Source: Bacillus sp. Cs-700
GTDB taxonomy: Bacteria > Bacillota > Bacilli > Bacillales > Guptibacillaceae
Assembly: GCF_011082085.1 (NCBI RefSeq)
Contig: NZ_CP041063.1
Span: 3,830,001-3,894,000 of the forward strand
Direction: 5' to 3'
Length of the DNA stretch: 64,000 bases
Positions 33,109 to 41,826 of the stretch are shown piece by piece. A program made the position numbers and the translations under genes. The notes under the pieces were generated by a model. That model made no database searches. It was not told the DNA's origin and saw nothing but the letters and a program-made list of their open reading frames with translations. Position 1 is the stretch's first letter. Each line of letters opens with the position of its first letter.

Positions 33109-33437
33109 ATGACAAGGAAGATAAAAAGATTGTGCAACACCTCAAACAGGATTGGCAGCATCTTGACGATCTTGGAAAAGAATCACTTTTAAAGGTGGAT
33201 ATGCAGGAGCAGCTTTTGATGTTTCAACAAAAAAAGAAAAAAGCCTTTTATCTTGAAAGTGCGCTCTTCCTGTTAACAGCGTTTGTGATTTTAACAGCTG
33301 TCACCATTAGTCTCTTCCAAGCTCCGATCTTCTTTCTAATCATCCAGATCGTGGCAAGCCTGATCGTTCCTTTTGGTGTCTATTTCACTTATAAGAAAGT
33401 GAATAAGAAAGGAGTGGTCACTCATGACAAACCTTGA
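33105..33437 (+). CDS. yxlC: SigY negative regulator YxlC
   Basis: A 110-residue protein. An N-terminal charged helical region (DKEDKKIVQHLKQDWQHLDDLGKESLL) is followed by two membrane helices (ESALFLLTAFVILTAVTISLF and IFFLIIQIVASLIVPFGVYF). In B. subtilis YxlC, with YxlD, holds back SigY activity. GTG 33105 overlaps the sigY stop and follows AAAGGAG, so synthesis of the sigma factor and its inhibitor is probably coupled. Assigned mainly by position and topology. Confidence 0.78.
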   Translation: MNDKEDKKIVQHLKQDWQHLDDLGKESLLKVDMQEQLLMFQQKKKKAFYLESALFLLTAFVILTAVTISLFQAPIFFLIIQIVASLIVPFGVYFTYKKVNKKGVVTHDKP

Positions 33438-33636
33438 GCTCTATGTGTTGATTCCCATTCTTATTCTCTTATTACTAACACAAAGCATGCTTCTCTTTGT
33501 GGATGCCAAGAAAAAAGGCAGCTACCCGTGGCTATGGGGAATCTGGGGATTGATTCAATTACCGATGCCAACATTATTTTACTTGCTGTTCGTTGTATGG
33601 CCGTATAAACGAAGGCTAAAAAAGGAGAGGAGTTAA
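33424..33636 (+). CDS. yxlD: SigY operon membrane protein YxlD
   Basis: A 70-residue protein with two membrane helices (LYVLIPILILLLLTQSMLLFV and GLIQLPMPTLFYLLFVVW) and a basic tail. It overlaps the end of yxlC by 14 bases. In B. subtilis YxlD cooperates with YxlC as an anti-SigY factor. Assigned by position, size and topology. Confidence 0.75.
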   Translation: MTNLELYVLIPILILLLLTQSMLLFVDAKKKGSYPWLWGIWGLIQLPMPTLFYLLFVVWPYKRRLKKERS

Positions 33637-33640
33637 AAAC

Positions 33641-33841
33641 ATGGACGTTTTGAACGATATAAACTGGGCGTTAGTGGCGCCGCTATTGATCTTGCAGGCG
33701 ATCTTAACCATTTCAGCGCTTGTGAGTTGCATCAAGCAAAAGGAAACAAACGGACCTAAATGGATGTGGGTTCTTCTGATTCTGTTTGTGAATCTTTTTG
33801 GGGCGATTCTTTACTTTGTGATCGGACGTAAAAACAGTTAG
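33641..33841 (+). CDS. yxlE: SigY operon membrane protein YxlE
   Basis: A 66-residue protein with a PLDc_N-type two-helix membrane anchor (LVAPLLILQAILTISALVSCI and MWVLLILFVNLFGAILYFVIGRK). AAAGGAGAGGAG precedes the ATG. It is thought to act in the SigY operon as an accessory membrane protein; its role is not clear. Confidence 0.75.
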   Translation: MDVLNDINWALVAPLLILQAILTISALVSCIKQKETNGPKWMWVLLILFVNLFGAILYFVIGRKNS

Positions 33842-33853
33842 GGGGTGGAAAGC

Positions 33854-34747
33854 TTGCTAGTTAACATCGACAATCTATCGAAACAATTTAAAGAAAAAAG
33901 AGCGGTTTCGAATCTCTCATTCAGCATACGAGAGGGGAGTTGCATCGCCTTGTTAGGTCCAAATGGAGCGGGTAAAACGACGACGCTCCAAATGTTAGCC
34001 CGCCTCCTCACGCCTGACTCGGGCGCCATCCAATTTAAAGGATATGCCGAGAAAGACTATCGGCCATTGATTGGCTTTTTACCTCAGCACCCATCCTTTT
34101 TTAATTGGATGACTGCCAAAGAATTTCTGTTTTTCGCCGGGAAGCTATCCTCCATTCCTAAGGAACAGCTTCAAGCCCGTGTACAGGAAACGGTAAGGTT
34201 TGTGAGTTTAGAAGACGCGATGAATAAAAGAATCGGAGGCTTCTCCGGCGGAATGAAGCAACGCCTCGGCTTAGCGCAGGCTTTGCTTCACAAACCGAAG
34301 TTACTTATTCTAGACGAACCGGTCTCAGCACTCGATCCAAAAGGAAGGCGAGATTTCCTCCACCTGATCGAAGAACTAAAACAAGACATGACAGTGTTAT
34401 TTTCGACTCACATTTTACATGATGCCGAGCAAATCTGCGATGAAGTTCTTATCCTGCAAGATGGCTGTCTCAAGTGGAAAGGGTCACTGCCTTCTTTACG
34501 TAAAGAGTTTGACCTGTTACCCATTAAAGTCCAAACCGAAGAACCGTTGAAAGGGATCATCGAGCAGCTTGAGATCATCGAAGACTATGAGTATATGGAT
34601 GCGAAAACAGTGAAAATAAGCTTACTTGAGCATGTTCACCATAATGAGCTTTTACAGGAGCTTATTAACCGGAAGCACTCGGTGACGCATTTTGAAATCA
34701 TGCAGGACTCATTAGAGGATGCTTATATGAAGGTTGTGAGACAATGA
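33854..34747 (+). CDS. yxlF: ABC transporter ATPase YxlF
   Basis: A 297-residue ABC ATPase. Walker A is LLGPNGAGKTTTLQ, the Q-loop IGFLPQHPSFFNWMT, the signature FSGGMKQRLGLAQALL, Walker B KLLILDEPVSALDPKG, and the switch His in FSTHIL. The C-terminal 80 residues form a regulatory extension. GGGGGTG lies six bases before TTG 33854; GTG 33845 overlaps that site. With YxlG it makes an exporter-type transporter of unknown substrate. Confidence 0.87.
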   Translation: MLVNIDNLSKQFKEKRAVSNLSFSIREGSCIALLGPNGAGKTTTLQMLARLLTPDSGAIQFKGYAEKDYRPLIGFLPQHPSFFNWMTAKEFLFFAGKLSSIPKEQLQARVQETVRFVSLEDAMNKRIGGFSGGMKQRLGLAQALLHKPKLLILDEPVSALDPKGRRDFLHLIEELKQDMTVLFSTHILHDAEQICDEVLILQDGCLKWKGSLPSLRKEFDLLPIKVQTEEPLKGIIEQLEIIEDYEYMDAKTVKISLLEHVHHNELLQELINRKHSVTHFEIMQDSLEDAYMKVVRQ

Positions 34748-35520
34748 CTCGTTTTCTAACGCTACTAAACAAAGAAATTACTGAACTGATGCGGAATGGT
34801 AAGTTGATTTGGCTTCCTATCGTTCTCATGATTATCGGCATCTCTCAACCACTGACAAGTTACTATATGCCACAAATTCTCGATATGGCCGGTAACCTAC
34901 CAGAAGGAGCGAGTATCACGATCCCGACTCCTACAGGTGAAGAAGTATTGAGCGGCGCACTGTCTCAATATGGCACGATCGGGACACTTCTGTTTGTTCT
35001 TGCAACCATGAACGTGATTGCACAGGAACGACAAAACGGCTCCATTACGCTCGTCATGGTGAGACCCGTGAACGAGTGGCAATACCTGGGCAGTAAAACG
35101 GTGGCCCAGCTTGCCCTTTTGCTTTTATCACTCATCTTAAGCTACTGCCTCACATGGTATTATACAAATTTATTATTTACTCCCGTCGACTGGCAGGTCA
35201 TGTTGAGCAGCCTCGTCATGTACTGCTTCTGGGTGATCTTTGTCGTTTGCGTTACCATTTTTGTCGGAACAATTCTCCAGCATAATGGCGGAATAGCTGG
35301 CGTTAGTATTCTCTTCCTATCGCTGATCAGTCTGCTGACGTCACTCCTTCCGAAATTCATGGAATGGAGTCCAGGAAACATACGGGGAGAAGCGACGAAG
35401 CTTTTAGTCGAACAGCAGTGGACCGAGTCAGCCTGGACTGTCATCGGTAGTACGGCGACGCTATCCCTTTTGCTATTTATAGCTGGGGTCATGGTGATGA
35501 GGATGTATAAGCGTTATTAG
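34744..35520 (+). CDS. yxlG: ABC transporter permease YxlG
   Basis: A 258-residue ABC-2-type membrane protein with about six helices (LIWLPIVLMIIGISQPL, GTIGTLLFVLATMNVIAQERQNGSI, LALLLLSLILSYCLTWYY, VMYCFWVIFVVCVTIFVGTIL, GVSILFLSLISLLTSLL, LLLFIAGVMVM). The EERQNGS-like QERQNGSITLVMVRPV motif is typical of NosY/ABC-2 permeases. It overlaps the yxlF stop by four bases. It is the last gene of the SigY operon. Confidence 0.85.
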   Translation: MTRFLTLLNKEITELMRNGKLIWLPIVLMIIGISQPLTSYYMPQILDMAGNLPEGASITIPTPTGEEVLSGALSQYGTIGTLLFVLATMNVIAQERQNGSITLVMVRPVNEWQYLGSKTVAQLALLLLSLILSYCLTWYYTNLLFTPVDWQVMLSSLVMYCFWVIFVVCVTIFVGTILQHNGGIAGVSILFLSLISLLTSLLPKFMEWSPGNIRGEATKLLVEQQWTESAWTVIGSTATLSLLLFIAGVMVMRMYKRY

Positions 35521-35574
35521 AGGGGGAGAGTATTTTTGGGGGAGTCGGGATGGGGAGAGGCGTGGATAAACGTC

Positions 35575-35655
35575 GTTAGTTAGAATAATTCTTGTTAGCT
35601 AATAAAATGTGGGTTTTGTCCAATATATTTTGATACTGGTCAATATAGGGAGGAG
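35575..35655 (+). repeat. Dispersed intergenic repeat, copy E
   Basis: GTTAGTTAGAATAATTCTT is followed by GTTAGCTAATAAAA, TTTTGTCCAATATA and ACTGGTCAATATA at about 20-base steps. It lies 55 bases after the yxlG stop codon. The remaining non-coding sequence to 36048 is AT-rich and holds the promoter and two operators of the next cluster. Confidence 0.7.
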
Positions 35656-35926
35656 CACTTTATTAGCACGTGCTGACTTATTAGTATTCATATGTTCCTC
35701 CTGACCCTCCAGTGGAAAAAACAGTTTTTTTTGATACACACTCTATTATTTGAGTCTATAATCTTTCTTTATAGGTGAAAGGCTATGTAGCTAGGTCTCT
35801 CGTAATAATCCTAATCGCTCTATTGATATAATATTTAAAAAATTCAAATAAAAAGGTTTACTTGAATGACTGGATCCTTTATAATTCCAATTAATGATTC
35901 CACATTAACGTTGTGAGTCTTTATTT

Positions 35927-35955
35927 TTGAAATAAATTGAATCCGCATTCAGAAT
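35927..35955 (+). promoter_or_regulatory. Promoter with operator in spacer (O1), catabolic cluster
   Basis: TTGAAA (35927-35932), 17 bases and CAGAAT (35950-35955) form a plausible promoter. TTGAATCCGCATTCA (35937-35951) occupies its spacer. This is the same operator as at 36013, 40575 and 41793, in the opposite orientation. Binding there would block RNA polymerase. Confidence 0.6.
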
Positions 35956-36012
35956 TTCATTCCAAACAAATCCTTTTAAAAACCTCCAATTTAAGTAGTA
36001 ATGAAATAATTT

Positions 36013-36028
36013 TTGAATGCGGATTCAA
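36013..36028. promoter_or_regulatory. Operator O2, TTGAATGCGGATTCAA
   Basis: A near-perfect 16-base palindrome with central CG, 20 bases before the start of the first cluster gene. Its distance from O1 is about 76 bases, centre to centre. Confidence 0.7.
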
Positions 36029-36048
36029 AATAATGGGAGAGTGAGTAT

Positions 36049-36150
36049 ATGAGTGTTCACAACAAACAGCTTATTTACGAATTTACAAAACAGCTTTACA
36101 AAGCAATTCCTGAAACCATCCCAAACATCCTCAGAACCTACTATCACGAA
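36049..36150 (+). other. N-terminal SnoaL-like domain start
   Basis: This marks where the first of two SnoaL-like domains in the gene 36049-37044 begins (residues 1-140 overall). The second domain covers about residues 180-310. See the full gene entry. Confidence 0.4.
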
Positions 36151-37044
36151 GACGCCGTTATGTATACGAACCATCCTTTCAATGAACTGACAGGAATAGA
36201 CGAAATTAGTGAAGTCTTTTACCAGCCTTTAGTTGCTTCATTTCCAGACTTACATAAACAATCCTATATTGTCATGGCAGGAGAATATGAAGGAGAGGCA
36301 TGGGTAAGCACAACTGGAAACATGGTTGGTACCTTTACTAAAGAGTGGGTAGACATTCCACCACATTTAGGAGCGACATGGATCCGTTATGGTGAATTTC
36401 ACAAAATGAGAGAAGGGAAAATCGTAGAAACGCGGATGCTTGTCGATATGCTGGATGTGATGAGACAAGCTGGATTTCGGTTCATCCCTACTCTTGCACC
36501 AGAAATAACAGTGCCGGGTCCATCGTCTTATGAAGGTGTCTTATTAGAAAGATCTGATGAAGAGGAGAGTCTGAAGTCACTTCAGTTAGTAGAGGATATG
36601 ATCTTTAAGGGACTTAAGAAAGCTTCCTCTGGTTTAGAAAAGCAAGGATTGGAGGCGTTCTGGGCAGATGATTTCATGTGGTATGGACCTGCGGGGATTG
36701 GCTCAACTAAAGGCATTCAAGGATTTAAAGACTATCATCAGGGACCGTTTGTTAAGGCACTACCTGATCGTGTTGGTGGACATAATCATGCAGCACGATT
36801 TGCAGATCAAAATTATATCGCATCAACCGGTTGGCCGAGTGTTGAAGCAACACATACAGGGGTTGGATGGCTCGGTATTCCTGCTCCGAATAAAAAAGTA
36901 TCAATGCGCGTGATGGACTGGTGGCGTAGAGACGGGGATCTACTTGTTGAGAACTGGGTACTTATCGATATTATAGAATATTTACTGCAGCTTGATATCG
37001 ATATCTTCGATCGTTTGAGAAAAAGACAATATCTGATCAGGTAG
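36049..37044 (+). CDS. Tandem SnoaL-like (NTF2-fold) protein, ester cyclase type
   Basis: A 331-residue cytoplasmic protein made of two NTF2-fold SnoaL-like domains. The first (about 1-145) reads YYHEDAVMYTNHPFNELTGIDEISEVFYQPL and HKMREGKIVETRMLVD. The second (about 180-320) reads FWADDFMWYGPAGIGSTKGIQGFKDYH and MDWWRRDGDLLVENWVLID. Such folds act as cyclases, isomerases, hydratases or epoxide hydrolases; the substrate is not known. It is the first gene of a LacI-regulated catabolic cluster, and a second tandem-SnoaL gene lies at 40617. Confidence 0.75.
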   Translation: MSVHNKQLIYEFTKQLYKAIPETIPNILRTYYHEDAVMYTNHPFNELTGIDEISEVFYQPLVASFPDLHKQSYIVMAGEYEGEAWVSTTGNMVGTFTKEWVDIPPHLGATWIRYGEFHKMREGKIVETRMLVDMLDVMRQAGFRFIPTLAPEITVPGPSSYEGVLLERSDEEESLKSLQLVEDMIFKGLKKASSGLEKQGLEAFWADDFMWYGPAGIGSTKGIQGFKDYHQGPFVKALPDRVGGHNHAARFADQNYIASTGWPSVEATHTGVGWLGIPAPNKKVSMRVMDWWRRDGDLLVENWVLIDIIEYLLQLDIDIFDRLRKRQYLIR

Positions 37045-37078
37045 TTATTGCAATCTACAAGGAAGTGGTGGTAAAGAC

Positions 37079-38668
37079 ATGAATCCCATAGATATAGCGA
37101 TCCTCGTCGTATATATGCTCGGTCTAGTTTACATGGGTTTTAGGCTGAGTCGAAATATTGACTCTCAGGAAGATTACTTTATTGGTGGAAGGTCGGTAGC
37201 TACCTTGCCGATCGCCCTATCGATCGCGGCTACGACTGTTAGCGCAAATGGGTTTATCGGTGGACCTGGGTGGGCATATAATTCAGGTTTGATTGCATTT
37301 ATGCTGAATTTTAGTATTCCGTTAGTACTAGCTGTTTCGCTATCGGTGTTTCTGCCCTTTTTCTATAACTTGAAAGTGACCTCCATATACGAATACATTG
37401 AGTTGCGTCTTGGTGGAATTAGTCGTTTGCTTGCAGTGTTTGGCTTTGTCCTATCGAACATTATACAAGTTGGATCCTTTTTGTTTATTCCGGCACTCAT
37501 CATACAGAAATTCACGGGGTGGTCATTAACAACTGTGGTGCCGATTGTTGTAACAGTATCCATTTTGTATACATTGCTTGGAGGGATTAAAGCGGTTATT
37601 TGGACAGATGCCATTCAAATGGTTGTCTTATGGGGAGGACTTCTTGTAACGATTGGGATCATTCTTGCGAACCTTGATGTTGGTTTCTTTGAAGCGATGG
37701 GTCAAGCAAAAGCTGATGGGAAATTGGATGCACTTGATTTTTCTCTTGATCTTCAGTTAGAAAACGGTGTTTGGGTGGCTCTGATCGGTGGTTTCTTCCT
37801 CTGGTTAAAATACTATGCAACAGATCAAACGCAAACACAGCGAATGCTGGCTGCTAAATCAGTTACAGAAGTAAAGCGTTCGATATGTATTAGTGGTTTT
37901 GTGATGAACATCATGTTTTTTGTATTTATGATTGTCGGTGTCCTTCTTTATATTGCATACGGTGGAAAAGAGTTCGCGAACTCCAATAATGTCATGATTA
38001 CGTTTATTGCGGGTCAGATTCCAGTTGGGGTATTAGGATTATTGATGGCAGGTATTTTTGCTGCTGCGATGTCGAGTATCGACTCTGTATTAAACTCGGT
38101 TACAACTGTTTTTGTGAAAGATATTTATGAGAAGTTTATTACAAAGGGAGAAGAGGCATCCCTTCGAGTCTCCATGATTTTCACATTCGTGTTCGGAATG
38201 TTGTTGATTGTCTTTACCCTACTAGCATTCGGTGGAACATCAGCCTCTATCTTGAAAGTTGTCGGAAGTTATCTATCTTACTTCTCAGGTTCAATACTGG
38301 CTATGTTCTTACTTGCGATGCTAACGAAAAGAGCGACTGACAAAGGCGTAGCGATTGGTTTTGTACTCGGTATTGCTCTCACAGCATTTATAGGAAAAAT
38401 GGGTGTTGTTAATTGGTTGTGGAACTACCCGATTGGTTGTGCCTTAACGCTTCTTATCGGTTATCTTGCTAGTCTCCTGTTTAAAAAGCAGAAAGTAAAC
38501 TATGAGGAATTTACACTATTTGGTCAACGTGCCAAGCTACTTACTGAAGGGGCAGACAAAGATGAAAATGGCGTCTCCATTCTGCCAGGAACGATGGATA
38601 AGTATTCTTATCTATTAATCGGATTTTTCGTGGTGCAAACCATTATCCTAGCATTAATCCAACTATAA
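37079..38668 (+). CDS. Sodium:solute symporter (SSS family)
   Basis: A 529-residue membrane protein with about 13 helices. The N-terminal pattern YMLGLVYMGFRLSRNIDSQEDYFIGGRSVATLPIALSIAATTVSANGFIGGPGWAYNSG is typical of SSS/SGLT-like importers; the sodium-site segment AGIFAAAMSSIDSVLNSVTTVFVKDIY is present. It probably imports the carbon source broken down by the cluster's enzymes. It follows the first SnoaL gene by 34 bases. The substrate cannot be read from sequence. Confidence 0.85.
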   Translation: MNPIDIAILVVYMLGLVYMGFRLSRNIDSQEDYFIGGRSVATLPIALSIAATTVSANGFIGGPGWAYNSGLIAFMLNFSIPLVLAVSLSVFLPFFYNLKVTSIYEYIELRLGGISRLLAVFGFVLSNIIQVGSFLFIPALIIQKFTGWSLTTVVPIVVTVSILYTLLGGIKAVIWTDAIQMVVLWGGLLVTIGIILANLDVGFFEAMGQAKADGKLDALDFSLDLQLENGVWVALIGGFFLWLKYYATDQTQTQRMLAAKSVTEVKRSICISGFVMNIMFFVFMIVGVLLYIAYGGKEFANSNNVMITFIAGQIPVGVLGLLMAGIFAAAMSSIDSVLNSVTTVFVKDIYEKFITKGEEASLRVSMIFTFVFGMLLIVFTLLAFGGTSASILKVVGSYLSYFSGSILAMFLLAMLTKRATDKGVAIGFVLGIALTAFIGKMGVVNWLWNYPIGCALTLLIGYLASLLFKKQKVNYEEFTLFGQRAKLLTEGADKDENGVSILPGTMDKYSYLLIGFFVVQTIILALIQL

Positions 38669-38778
38669 ATGACTATCATTGAATTTGTTTGAAAATTTAG
38701 ATATCATCTTATGAGAAGGCATACTACGATAGAAATAGGAAGAATCCTATTTCTTGTTGATGAAAGGGTTATGAACCA

Positions 38779-39798
38779 ATGGACGGTAGAATTAGTGCAT
38801 ATGATGTAGCTAAAAAAGCAGGTGTCTCGCAGTCTACAGTGTCGCGAGTGTTAAATAACTACCCTTATATTAAAACGGCTACAAAAGAAAAAGTACTGAC
38901 GGCAATCAACGAGCTTGGTTTCACGAGAGACGAGATTGCTCGTAGTCTTGCAAGTAAGAAAACAAGAACGATAGGGTTGATCGTTGGAGATATCACAAAT
39001 CCATTTTTCTCTGAATCAGCAAAAGTCATTACAACAAAGGCTCAGGAAATGGAGTATGATGTCATACTTTGTAACACCAATCATAATGAAGAGAACCTTA
39101 ATAAATACATTCAAACACTTGTTGGCAAGCGAGTTGATGGCATTATTATTGCATCGGCTGACAAAGATAACGAGAAGATTAAAGAGCTTTATGATAATGG
39201 TTTTCCAATCGTCCTTTATAACAGCATGATGGAACACGACCATGTGAACTACATAGCGGTAAACAATTATCGCGGTGCACAGCTTGCGGTTGAGCATCTC
39301 TATCACCTCCATCATAAGGAAATTAGTTATATAGCAGGACCTACGAAATACCTAACAACACATTTGAGAAATGAAGGGTTTAAGGATGCGTTAAAACAAT
39401 TCGGTTTACCTCTTCATGAAGAATACGTATACAATCAGGAGTTTTCATACGATGAAGTTTATCAATTCACGAAGAAACTGCTAAATGGGGAGAAAAGACC
39501 AACCTCTTTTTTCTCTGCATCTGATCAAATGGCCTTAGCCATTCTTGATGCTGCAGCAAGTGAGAATATTCGGGTTCCAGAGGAGCTTTCGGTGATCGGA
39601 TTTGATGATATCGACCTTGCGAAGAATCGTTACATCGGGTTAACCACTATCACACAACCAAAGGAGAAGATGGCTAAGCTTACATTAGAAAAGCTTATTG
39701 GTCTTATTGAGGGAAGTGAGGATGTCGAATCTCCTTTTCAAATTATATTAGAACCTGAGCTTATTCCGAGAAAAACGACGGGGCAACGCCAGACGTAA
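38779..39798 (+). CDS. LacI-family transcriptional regulator of catabolic cluster
   Basis: A 339-residue repressor with HTH SAYDVAKKAGVSQSTVSRVLNNYP (residues 5-28) and a periplasmic-binding-like effector domain (TIGLIVGDITNPFF, VDGIIIASADKDNEKI, FFSASDQMALAILDAAASENIRVPEELSVIGFDDI). It probably binds the four TTGAATGCGGATTCAA-type sites at 35937, 36013, 40575 and 41793. It lies inside the cluster, 110 bases after the symporter gene and 12 bases before the SDR gene. Confidence 0.88.
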   Translation: MDGRISAYDVAKKAGVSQSTVSRVLNNYPYIKTATKEKVLTAINELGFTRDEIARSLASKKTRTIGLIVGDITNPFFSESAKVITTKAQEMEYDVILCNTNHNEENLNKYIQTLVGKRVDGIIIASADKDNEKIKELYDNGFPIVLYNSMMEHDHVNYIAVNNYRGAQLAVEHLYHLHHKEISYIAGPTKYLTTHLRNEGFKDALKQFGLPLHEEYVYNQEFSYDEVYQFTKKLLNGEKRPTSFFSASDQMALAILDAAASENIRVPEELSVIGFDDIDLAKNRYIGLTTITQPKEKMAKLTLEKLIGLIEGSEDVESPFQIILEPELIPRKTTGQRQT

Positions 39799-39810
39799 AG
39801 GAGGCACATG

Positions 39811-40566
39811 ATGTTAAAAGATCTAGTAGGAAAAAAGGTTCTTGTCACAGGTGGAAGCAAGGGTATAGGGAAAGATATTGCGTTAACCTTTGCAAAGCTA
39901 GGCTCAAGGCTTGTCGTCACCGGTCGAAATGAAAATACATTGAAAGAATGTGTGAACGAGCTACAAGAACACAATCCCTACTGTACGTATGTTGTTGCTG
40001 ATATCCAGAAGACTCATGAGATTCGTAGCATGGTGGATGAAGCGGTTGAGCTCATGGATGGAATTGACGTCCTCATCAACAATGCTGGAGTGAATATTGC
40101 CAAACCAGCACTCGAGGTAACGGAGGAAGATTGGGACGCCGTGCTTGATACCAATCTAAAGGGAAGCTTTTTTTGTGCACAGCGTGCCGGGCATCACATG
40201 ATACCGAAACAGCAAGGAAAGATCATCACCATCGTCTCGCAAATGGCTTTTGTAGGCTATATAAAGCGGGCTGCCTATTGCTCAAGTAAAGGTGGAGCAG
40301 TTCAAATGACGAAGGCTCTTGCCGTTGAATGGGCACAGCATAATGTGAAAGTGAATGCCGTAGCACCAACGTTCATTGAAACCGAACTCACATCAAAGAT
40401 GTTTGAGGATGAAGCATTTCATGAAGACGTAATGAAGCGAATTCCGCTAGGCAAATTAGCTCAACCATCGGATGTAACAGGGGCGGTCGTGTATCTCGCG
40501 TCAGATATGGCAAACTTCGTAACGGGTGAAACGTTAAAAGTAGATGGTGGATGGACGGCAATTTAA
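39811..40566 (+). CDS. Short-chain dehydrogenase/reductase (SDR)
   Basis: A 251-residue classical SDR. The cofactor motif is TGGSKGIGKDI, NNAG is present, Ser lies in ITIVSQMAF and the catalytic YxxxK is YCSSK. The tail DVTGAVVYLASDMANFVTGETLKVDGGWTAI is canonical. R-N at the end of the second strand (VTGRNENT) suggests NADP(H). GGAGG lies six bases before ATG 39811, preferred to ATG 39808. It probably oxidises or reduces a hydroxyl or keto intermediate of the cluster's pathway. Confidence 0.87.
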   Translation: MLKDLVGKKVLVTGGSKGIGKDIALTFAKLGSRLVVTGRNENTLKECVNELQEHNPYCTYVVADIQKTHEIRSMVDEAVELMDGIDVLINNAGVNIAKPALEVTEEDWDAVLDTNLKGSFFCAQRAGHHMIPKQQGKIITIVSQMAFVGYIKRAAYCSSKGGAVQMTKALAVEWAQHNVKVNAVAPTFIETELTSKMFEDEAFHEDVMKRIPLGKLAQPSDVTGAVVYLASDMANFVTGETLKVDGGWTAI

Positions 40567-40574
40567 AGGATGTT

Positions 40575-40590
40575 TTGAATGCGGATTCAA
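40575..40590. promoter_or_regulatory. Operator O3, TTGAATGCGGATTCAA
   Basis: An exact copy of the operator at 36013, between the SDR gene and the second tandem-SnoaL gene, 26 bases before the latter's start. Confidence 0.7.
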
Positions 40591-40616
40591 GAAAGAATGA
40601 GAGAGGAGTGGGATGA

Positions 40617-41759
40617 ATGAATGAGGTCGACCATTTAACAGAAAAGAGTGTAAAAGGAGTTAATACGCTTGAAGGCATCGTTCACTATGGAAATTCGAGT
40701 GAAGTAACACGTGTTGGATATTCTGATTATAACGAATTCACTAAGAATGACAAACGAAGTCAGAGTATGGAAGGCTTTGATAAGGAATACAGAGATTTCG
40801 TGGATTATATTCTGAAAATAACACATCGTATTTGGGAAGAAAAAGGAATTGGCGTCATTTATGATACGTATCACAACAACGTTTCTATGCATACAGGGTC
40901 AGTGACGGTCCATGGAATAAATGCTGTTATTTCAGGTACCCTCCAAACCCTACATGCGTTTCCAGATCGAAAACTAATTGGGGAGAATATCATTTGGTCT
41001 GGGAATGATCAAGAAGGTTTTCTGTCCTCCCATCGCATTGCATCTACTGCGACGAATCTTGGTGATTCTTCGTTCGGTCTTGCAACTGGCAAACACGTTT
41101 TTTTCAGAACGGTCGTTGATTGTTTTGTCCATTCCAATCGCATTGTAGAGGAGTGGCTCGTTCGAGATAACTTGTCGATCGTCAAGCAGCTTGGCTATGA
41201 CCCCGTTGACGTAGCAAAGAAACTCGCATCTGAATCAAAAACGAAATCCTTTCAACTAGGCGCAGGAGCTAATGAAACGATGGATGGACAGTTTTCACCG
41301 AAAGTGTATGCATCGGAACAAGAAGGATTCGAAATTGGCGATTTTACCCTAAAGCTTTATAACAGCATCTATCAGCGGCGGTTAATTAATGAAGTAAAAC
41401 ACTATTACAGTGAAAATGCGGTCGTTCATGCCATATGTGAGCAGGATCTTACGGGACATCAGCAGATCCAGAGCATGCTAATCAGTTTATTCGCCTCGTT
41501 CCCGACTTCTAAAGTAATCGTAGAGCGCGTGACGTGTAACGATGGTCAGCTGGAAAATGAGTGGGACGTGGCGGTAAGGTGGACACTTCAAGGGCTTCAT
41601 GATGGTATTGGTTATTTCGGTCATCCGAGTGGTGCACCTGTTACGATCCAAGGAATCTCTCATCTAAAAGTAAGAAATGAGAAAGTGGTAGAGGAATGGA
41701 TGACGTTTGATGGACTTGATGTACTTCGACAAATCTATCTTGATTCGGAAGAAGGGTAA
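40617..41759 (+). CDS. Tandem SnoaL-like protein, second copy
   Basis: A 380-residue protein with two SnoaL-like domains, about residues 55-205 (WEEKGIGVIYDTYHNNVSMHTGSVTVHGINAVISGTL, then RIVEEWLVRDNLSIVKQLGYDP) and 250-375 (EVKHYYSENAVVHAICEQDLTGHQQIQSMLISLF, then KVVEEWMTFDGLDVLRQI). It shares architecture but not close sequence with the protein at 36049. AGGAGTG lies before ATG 40617. An operator directly upstream shows a separately controlled unit. Confidence 0.72.
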   Translation: MNEVDHLTEKSVKGVNTLEGIVHYGNSSEVTRVGYSDYNEFTKNDKRSQSMEGFDKEYRDFVDYILKITHRIWEEKGIGVIYDTYHNNVSMHTGSVTVHGINAVISGTLQTLHAFPDRKLIGENIIWSGNDQEGFLSSHRIASTATNLGDSSFGLATGKHVFFRTVVDCFVHSNRIVEEWLVRDNLSIVKQLGYDPVDVAKKLASESKTKSFQLGAGANETMDGQFSPKVYASEQEGFEIGDFTLKLYNSIYQRRLINEVKHYYSENAVVHAICEQDLTGHQQIQSMLISLFASFPTSKVIVERVTCNDGQLENEWDVAVRWTLQGLHDGIGYFGHPSGAPVTIQGISHLKVRNEKVVEEWMTFDGLDVLRQIYLDSEEG

Positions 41760-41792
41760 GGATACAAACGAATTGTCACTTACGATCATTGT

Positions 41793-41808
41793 TTGAATGC
41801 GGATTCAA
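41793..41808. promoter_or_regulatory. Operator O4, TTGAATGCGGATTCAA
   Basis: An exact copy of the operator, 18 bases before the start of the Fe-ADH gene and overlapping its leader. Confidence 0.7.
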
Positions 41809-41826
41809 AATTAAGGAGGACGTAAC

